Origin: Acidobacteriota bacterium
GTDB lineage: Bacteria; Acidobacteriota; Terriglobia; Bryobacterales; Bryobacteraceae
Length of the DNA stretch: 8,663 nt
Direction of reading: 5' to 3'
Assembly (NCBI GenBank): GCA_016871135.1
Contig: VFZQ01000183.1
Location: 1 to 8,663 of the forward strand
The notes beneath the pieces are model-generated. The model saw only the letters and a program-made list of their open reading frames with translations. It ran no database searches and was not told where the DNA came from. This document shows, in pieces, positions 5,002 through 8,663 of the stretch (its first letter is position 1; every line of letters begins with the position of its first letter). A program made the translations under genes and the position numbers.

Positions 5002-7654
5002 TTGTTGATTTTATAAGAGCGAGGTCGCGCGCGTACAGTTTCTTGTAAACAGAGGCGTTGCGTAGAACGCTCTGGATGTAGTCGCGCGTTTGATCGAACG
5101 GAACGGTTTCGATGAATTCCGCCTGTTCTTCGTAGTTGGTCCATCGCCGCCATTTGATCGCGCGCGAGGGGCCGGCGTTATAGCCGGCGAGTACGTCTTC
5201 CCATCGGCCGTTGAACGACGCGAGCATCGTTTTGAGATAGAAGGTGCCGAGGCGGAGGTTGACGGCGGGGTCGAAGAGCATCGGCGTCGAAAAGCCGCGC
5301 ATGCCCACGCGGCGGCTTAGTTCGCGGCCTGTCGCGGGAAGGATTTGCGTGAGGCCATAGGCGTTGGCGTAGCTGATGACTCTGGGATTGAACTCGGACT
5401 CCTGACGGATGAGGCCGGCGACGACAAACGGATCGACGTTGTTCTCCTTTGCGTACTTGTGCAGGTCTTCCTGAAACGGAAGCGGGAACGCATGGCGCCA
5501 GAATTTTTCACCCGCGGGATCCCACGGGAAGTAGAGATAACCGGGCAGCAAATTCTTTACGTAGCGCAGGCCTTTGTCGGCTTGGCCGATGGATGTCATG
5601 AACTCAGCGAGGTCGGTGGCGAGCCGGATCGGCGATGCGAATTCGCGTGCGCCGTGGCGCAGTTCCTGTTCGACATAGTTGTCGAGACCGGCCAAACGCA
5701 ACAGGGCCGCGCGTTCGCGGCGGTTTTGCGCGCTTGGTGGTTCGATTGCCGACAAGGCGGTGCGCTGCGGCCAGCGGACGTTTGCGATCCACTGCGTGGC
5801 GGCGGCGTCGGCTTGCGGCAGGCCGTTTGCGCGGTCGGCCGAAATCAGCGCGTAGTAGGTGTTGGGGAAACGGGAAGCGGCGGCGTCGAAGTAGGCGCGC
5901 GCGACAGCGGGCTTGTGGCGCTTCTCTTCGATGCGTCCAAGGAAATACAGGGCCGCGTTCGCTTTTTCGGAGTGTGGGAAGCGCTGCAGGTGTTCGCGCA
6001 GCAGTTGTTCGGCGCCGGCGCGGCGGCGGAGATAGGAACTCCACACCACCTTCCAATGGCAAAAGGACGCCTTCTCGTCGCGATCGTACTTGTCGGCGCA
6101 GGCCTTGTAGAGCGGTTCGTAGGCGGCGAATTCGTTCTCTCGCAGATGGCGATCGGCTTCGGCGAGCAGCGCGTCGAGATAGGCGCGCGAGCCAACGTGA
6201 TTCATCGCGAGCCGGCGGAAGGCGGCCGTGCGATCGGCTTCGAGGTTCATCCGGCGAGCGGTGTCGTAGAGCAGGCCTGTGCGCTCGGCGTCGGCTTCGG
6301 GAGTGGTAAGCGTTAGGGCGGCGAGTCCGGAGCGGACCGCCGGGTATCGGCGCGCGCGGTGGTCGATCGCCCATGTGCGGACCAGAGCGAGTTCACGCTG
6401 CGCGGCGGGCCAGTTGGCGGAAGCCTGCGAGAGTTCCGTTCGGAGCGAGGCCGCTTGCGCGCCCGACGCTTTTTCAATCCGCGCGAAATAGTTCTCCGGC
6501 GTGGCGGACGGAGATCCGAGAGCCTTCCATTGAACGGCGGCCTGCACGGCTTCGGCCGACGAAGGATAGCGGAAGTAGACGCGCGCGTAATCGTCGCCCG
6601 ACTTCGACGCTTCGGCGATAGCCATGTCCCCTTGCGGTTGCGGGAGCGCGGCCTCTTGCGATTTAAGAATGCGTAGCGCCTGATCGGGTTTGCCGACGGC
6701 CTGCGCCGACTTCGCCGCGAGCAGCGCCGCGCGGCCGGTGATCGGCGAACCGCCCGGCTGTTTCCATACGGCATCGAGCGCTGTGAGCGCGTCTTCGTGA
6801 CGGTTCAAGCCGGCGAGCGCTTGGGCTTTGAAGAACGAGACGTAGTCGTCGATTTTCGCGAGCGGCTTGGCGGCTTTGTCGAGGAAGGTGAGCGCGGCGG
6901 CGTGGTTCTGCCCTTCGATATTTGTCACGCCGAGAGCGAGCCGCGCAGCGGCCGCCTGCGCCGTGTCGCCGTTGCGGGTGATGCACTTTTCGACCTGTGC
7001 ACGTGTTTGTGGTGTGAGTTTGGCGCGGAGCGCGCGAGATTCCGCTTCGCAGGAGGGCGCTGCGTTGGCGGCGATCGCGATGAGGCTCAGCGCGAGGACC
7101 TCTTTCGCGGCGGCTACGAGGGACCTGCGCTCGGTCCCGGTTGGCGTCGCGGTTACACTTGGCGCGGGCGCGATGAGAGGCATCGCAGGTCTTACATCAC
7201 GCAGTTCCAGCGATGCCGCGGCGATCGTCATTAGAAGCTCCAGCGCGTGCACATCGGGCAAGCCTTCGGCGAGCAGGACGCCAAGCACGCGTGTCTTGCC
7301 GACCAGCGGAAACAGATGCGCGCGCCGGCCGGGATCGCCAATCGCATTCGCGATGGCTTCGGAAAGTTCGGAGGCCGCGTGCAAGGCAACGACGGTTTCC
7401 TTCGTTTCAACCGCCTGTCGAAACGCGGGCGCATCGGAGGCGGCAATCGAAGTCGAGGGCTGGTTGGCGCCGCGCGTGGCGTCACAGTGCAACATCGCGC
7501 CATCAACGCGGAAGAACAACACGGCCGACGCAAAGCGGCCCGCGGTGTCGGCCAAAATCTGCGTCCACTGCTCGGTCGACTCGGCTTGCCGCAGGGCGCG
7601 AGCCGCCTGTTGGAGTTGGCGCAGACGGTCGTCGATCGCGCTTGCGGGATTCAT
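4940..7654 (-). CDS. GAF-like domain / Slt-type lytic transglycosylase, single frame
   Basis: A 904-residue frame. Residues 10-153 look like a GAF domain: an amphipathic helix, then FASAVLFFRVDG (41-52), later HLFPLVGKTRVLGVLLAEG (113-131) and a terminal helix. A Pro/Thr-rich linker (154-175) leads to ERR (175-177) and a hydrophobic run VLALSLIAIAANAA (186-199) that reads like a signal peptide. The rest is a normal Slt: an alpha-helical superhelix (about 210-720) and the lysozyme-like domain with LIRQESEFNP (748-757, catalytic Glu752), GLTQILPATG (767-776) and AGYNAGP (823-829). Such enzymes cleave peptidoglycan glycan strands to 1,6-anhydro-muropeptides in the periplasm. ATG 7654 was chosen over ATG 7708 because it follows the AIM24 stop by 1 nt (TAG-C-ATG) with GGGAG 11 nt upstream. 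A separate 747-residue exported Slt could begin at internal ATG 7183. The tail after residue 875 overlaps the aminotransferase start. Slt identity is certain; the GAF assignment is by eye. Confidence 0.88.
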   Translation of the reverse strand: MNPASAIDDRLRQLQQAARALRQAESTEQWTQILADTAGRFASAVLFFRVDGAMLHCDATRGANQPSTSIAASDAPAFRQAVETKETVVALHAASELSEAIANAIGDPGRRAHLFPLVGKTRVLGVLLAEGLPDVHALELLMTIAAASLELRDVRPAMPLIAPAPSVTATPTGTERRSLVAAAKEVLALSLIAIAANAAPSCEAESRALRAKLTPQTRAQVEKCITRNGDTAQAAAARLALGVTNIEGQNHAAALTFLDKAAKPLAKIDDYVSFFKAQALAGLNRHEDALTALDAVWKQPGGSPITGRAALLAAKSAQAVGKPDQALRILKSQEAALPQPQGDMAIAEASKSGDDYARVYFRYPSSAEAVQAAVQWKALGSPSATPENYFARIEKASGAQAASLRTELSQASANWPAAQRELALVRTWAIDHRARRYPAVRSGLAALTLTTPEADAERTGLLYDTARRMNLEADRTAAFRRLAMNHVGSRAYLDALLAEADRHLRENEFAAYEPLYKACADKYDRDEKASFCHWKVVWSSYLRRRAGAEQLLREHLQRFPHSEKANAALYFLGRIEEKRHKPAVARAYFDAAASRFPNTYYALISADRANGLPQADAAATQWIANVRWPQRTALSAIEPPSAQNRRERAALLRLAGLDNYVEQELRHGAREFASPIRLATDLAEFMTSIGQADKGLRYVKNLLPGYLYFPWDPAGEKFWRHAFPLPFQEDLHKYAKENNVDPFVVAGLIRQESEFNPRVISYANAYGLTQILPATGRELSRRVGMRGFSTPMLFDPAVNLRLGTFYLKTMLASFNGRWEDVLAGYNAGPSRAIKWRRWTNYEEQAEFIETVPFDQTRDYIQSVLRNASVYKKLYARDLALIKSTNEPKPVVAASKRTGRFRAAR
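5008..5015 (-). promoter_or_regulatory. candidate internal -10 element for a leaderless aminotransferase mRNA
   Basis: Minus-strand TATAAAAT ends six bases before ATG 5001, the spacing expected when transcription starts at the A of the start codon. No Shine-Dalgarno and no good -35 box is visible. It lies inside the transglycosylase coding sequence and forces the run CTT ATA AAA TCA ACA AAT. Several of these codons, ATA above all, are unusual beside the G/C-ending codons around it, which hints at selection on the DNA rather than the protein. Confidence 0.3.
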
Positions 7655-7655
7655 G

Positions 7656-8513
7656 CTAGTCGTCGCTCCCGAAGAAGTCGCCAACGCCGCCGAGCAAGCT
7701 GTGTTCATCGCCGCCCGTGCCGCTCGGCGCGAGTTCCCGGCGCAGCTTTGAAAGCGTCATGCTCTGCACGATGACGCGGCCGGGGCCGGTGAGCGTCGCC
7801 AGGAACAACCCTTCGCCGCCGAAGATCGCGGTCTTGATACCGCCGACGAATTGGATGTCGTAAGTCACGCTCTCTTCAAACGCCACGACGCAGCCTGTGT
7901 CGACTTGCAGCGTTTCGCCGGGGCCGAGTTGGAAGTCGACGAAATCGCCGCCGCCGTGAATGAATACGGTGCCTGGGCCTGTGAGCCGTTCGAGGATGAA
8001 TCCTTCGCCGCCGAAAAAGCCCGCGCCGAGTTTCTTGGTGAAGGCAATGTTCAATTGCACGGTCGTCTGCGCGGCTAGGAAACTATCGCGCTGCACCAGT
8101 ACCGACTGCCCGTTTTGCAAATCGAAGTTCTGAATACGCCCCGGATAGCTGCCCGCGAAGCCGACCTCGCCGGCTTGCATCGCGCGGAAGTAGGTCAGGA
8201 AAAGGCTCTCGCCCATTACCGTACGCTTCAGCGCGCCCCAGAGTTTCTGTCCGATGGTGCCGCCGGACATGCGTGTTTCCCAGTGGATGCTTGGCGTCTT
8301 GTAGAGCATCTTGCCGGCTTCGGCGTACAGTTCCTGGCCCGGTTGCAGCTTGACGCGCACGACCTGCAAGTTGTCGCCTTGGATCTTGTATTCGAGCGGC
8401 TGCAAGGGCGGCGGTGTGGCGCCGCCCACATCCATGCCGGATGGATTTCCGCATTGCGGACAGAAGCGCGCTTCGTCGGCGACCATGCCGCCGCATCGCG
8501 AACAGTAAGCCAT
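7656..8513 (-). CDS. zinc-ribbon AIM24 / TIGR00266 family protein
   Basis: A 285-residue protein of the AIM24 family, whose bacterial role is not known; yeast Aim24 is mitochondrial and affects inner-membrane organisation. Cys4, Cys7, Cys18 and Cys21 (CSRCG and CPQCG) form an N-terminal zinc ribbon, joined by a Gly/Pro linker (about 24-40) to the beta-sandwich domain (41-255). Characteristic pieces are EAGKMLYKTPSI (65-76), GESLFLTYF (101-109) and two copies of a Gly-rich motif, FFGGEGFILERLTGPG (166-181) and FGGEGLFLATLTGPG (231-245). The tail GGVGDFFGSDD ends the protein in the way common to this family. There is no signal peptide or membrane segment, so it is probably cytosolic or membrane-associated. 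ATG 8513 has AGAGGA 12 nt upstream, slightly far. It is the first gene of the minus-strand block, 1 nt before the transglycosylase start. Confidence 0.92.
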   Translation of the reverse strand: MAYCSRCGGMVADEARFCPQCGNPSGMDVGGATPPPLQPLEYKIQGDNLQVVRVKLQPGQELYAEAGKMLYKTPSIHWETRMSGGTIGQKLWGALKRTVMGESLFLTYFRAMQAGEVGFAGSYPGRIQNFDLQNGQSVLVQRDSFLAAQTTVQLNIAFTKKLGAGFFGGEGFILERLTGPGTVFIHGGGDFVDFQLGPGETLQVDTGCVVAFEESVTYDIQFVGGIKTAIFGGEGLFLATLTGPGRVIVQSMTLSKLRRELAPSGTGGDEHSLLGGVGDFFGSDD

Positions 8514-8525
8514 TTTTCGGGGGAG

Positions 8526-8549
8526 TCCTCTCGTTTCGTATTTTACAAT
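8526..8549. promoter_or_regulatory. divergent promoter region with overlapping -10-like boxes
   Basis: The 41 bp between the two divergent starts hold TAAAAT on the minus strand (8545-8540) and TACAAT on the plus strand (8544-8549), each five of six bases of the -10 consensus and sharing two base pairs. The minus box would give a start near 8533 and a 20-nt leader containing AGAGGA (8531-8526) before the AIM24 gene. The plus box ends five bases before ATG 8555, so that mRNA would be almost leaderless. No convincing -35 element is seen for either direction. Confidence 0.35.
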
Positions 8550-8554
8550 GGTGG

Positions 8555-8663
8555 ATGAATTCGCGAGTAACTGTTTTCCTGTGTTACGCGTTGGCCGCGC
8601 AGATTTTGGCCGCGCGGAGCGGCGGCACGTTTTGCGGAACGTATCCGGAGCGGTGGCGCGAGG
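8555..8663 (+). CDS. exported protein of unknown function, partial (N-terminal 36 residues)
   Basis: This is the only plus-strand gene I accept. From ATG 8555 the frame reads MNSRVTVFLCYALAAQILA, a short basic start and hydrophobic core, then AARSGGTFCGTYPERWRE up to the window edge. It has the form of a signal peptide with cleavage near ILAA, leaving a mature end with one Cys (residue 27). I do not know its family; the beginning resembles, from memory, exported acidobacterial proteins whose mature end starts with a Cys-Gly-Thr segment, which is weak evidence. An overlapping frame from ATG 8548 lacks a signal sequence and is less likely. It is divergent from the AIM24 gene and shares its 41-bp promoter region. 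Confidence 0.55.
   Translation, partial: MNSRVTVFLCYALAAQILAARSGGTFCGTYPERWRE

Noticed and set aside
5345..6316. 323-codon plus-strand open frame opposite the transglycosylase
   Set aside because: Antisense shadow of the Slt gene; Gly/Val/Arg-rich composition without a recognisable fold.
6867..7751. 294-codon plus-strand open frame opposite the GAF-like region
   Set aside because: Ala/Ser/Arg-rich antisense shadow that also spans the AIM24-Slt junction; no start signal or motif.

Overview
The window comes from a GC-rich bacterial chromosome (roughly 60% GC, with strong G/C preference at third codon positions). I see no mobile elements, rRNA, tRNA or CRISPR. The protein set is a zinc-ribbon AIM24 protein, an Slt-type transglycosylase with a leading GAF-like domain, an exported FAD amine-oxidase-like protein, and a divergent exported protein starting with a short Cys-containing mature end. 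Together with the non-Shine-Dalgarno, AT-rich start regions this best fits an Acidobacteriota (Solibacter/Bryobacter-like) genome. That placement is inference from recall, not from a search.

Layout. Six of the seven genes I can support are on the minus strand, so reading order runs from high to low coordinates. At the right edge (8555 to the end) a plus-strand gene for an exported protein begins and is cut by the window. It is divergent from a minus-strand block of four tightly packed genes: a zinc-ribbon AIM24/TIGR00266 protein (8513-7656), a GAF-like/Slt lytic transglycosylase (7654-4940), a class I/II PLP aminotransferase (5001-3721) and a FAD-dependent amine-oxidase-like protein (3724-2255). 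Junctions are a 1-nt gap, a 62-nt overlap and a 4-nt TTGA overlap, so the block looks like one transcription unit. Next comes about 440 bp of lower-GC sequence without a recognisable gene (1817-2254). It holds a candidate terminator for the block and a candidate promoter for the next unit. The second unit is a family 2 glycosyltransferase (1816-794) followed after 9 nt by GDP-mannose 4,6-dehydratase (784 to beyond the left edge), that is, part of a GDP-deoxysugar/polysaccharide locus.

How the genes may work together. The glycosyltransferase and Gmd belong to surface polysaccharide synthesis: Gmd makes GDP-4-keto-6-deoxymannose and the transferase uses a nucleotide sugar. In the four-gene block the transglycosylase acts on peptidoglycan, the oxidase may be exported, and the aminotransferase is probably cytosolic. 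No single pathway connecting all four is evident, and the link between cell-wall turnover and amine/amino-acid oxidation is only a hypothesis from gene order.

The most unusual point is the transglycosylase reading frame. A GAF-like sensory domain precedes an apparently internal signal sequence or membrane segment, then a full-length Slt. This is either a membrane-spanning sensor-hydrolase, two genes merged by a small indel, or one frame with an internal start. The start-site signals at the aminotransferase (AT-rich TATAAAAT six bases before ATG, inside the transglycosylase gene) and the oxidase (TTG overlapping TGA) are the next most interesting.
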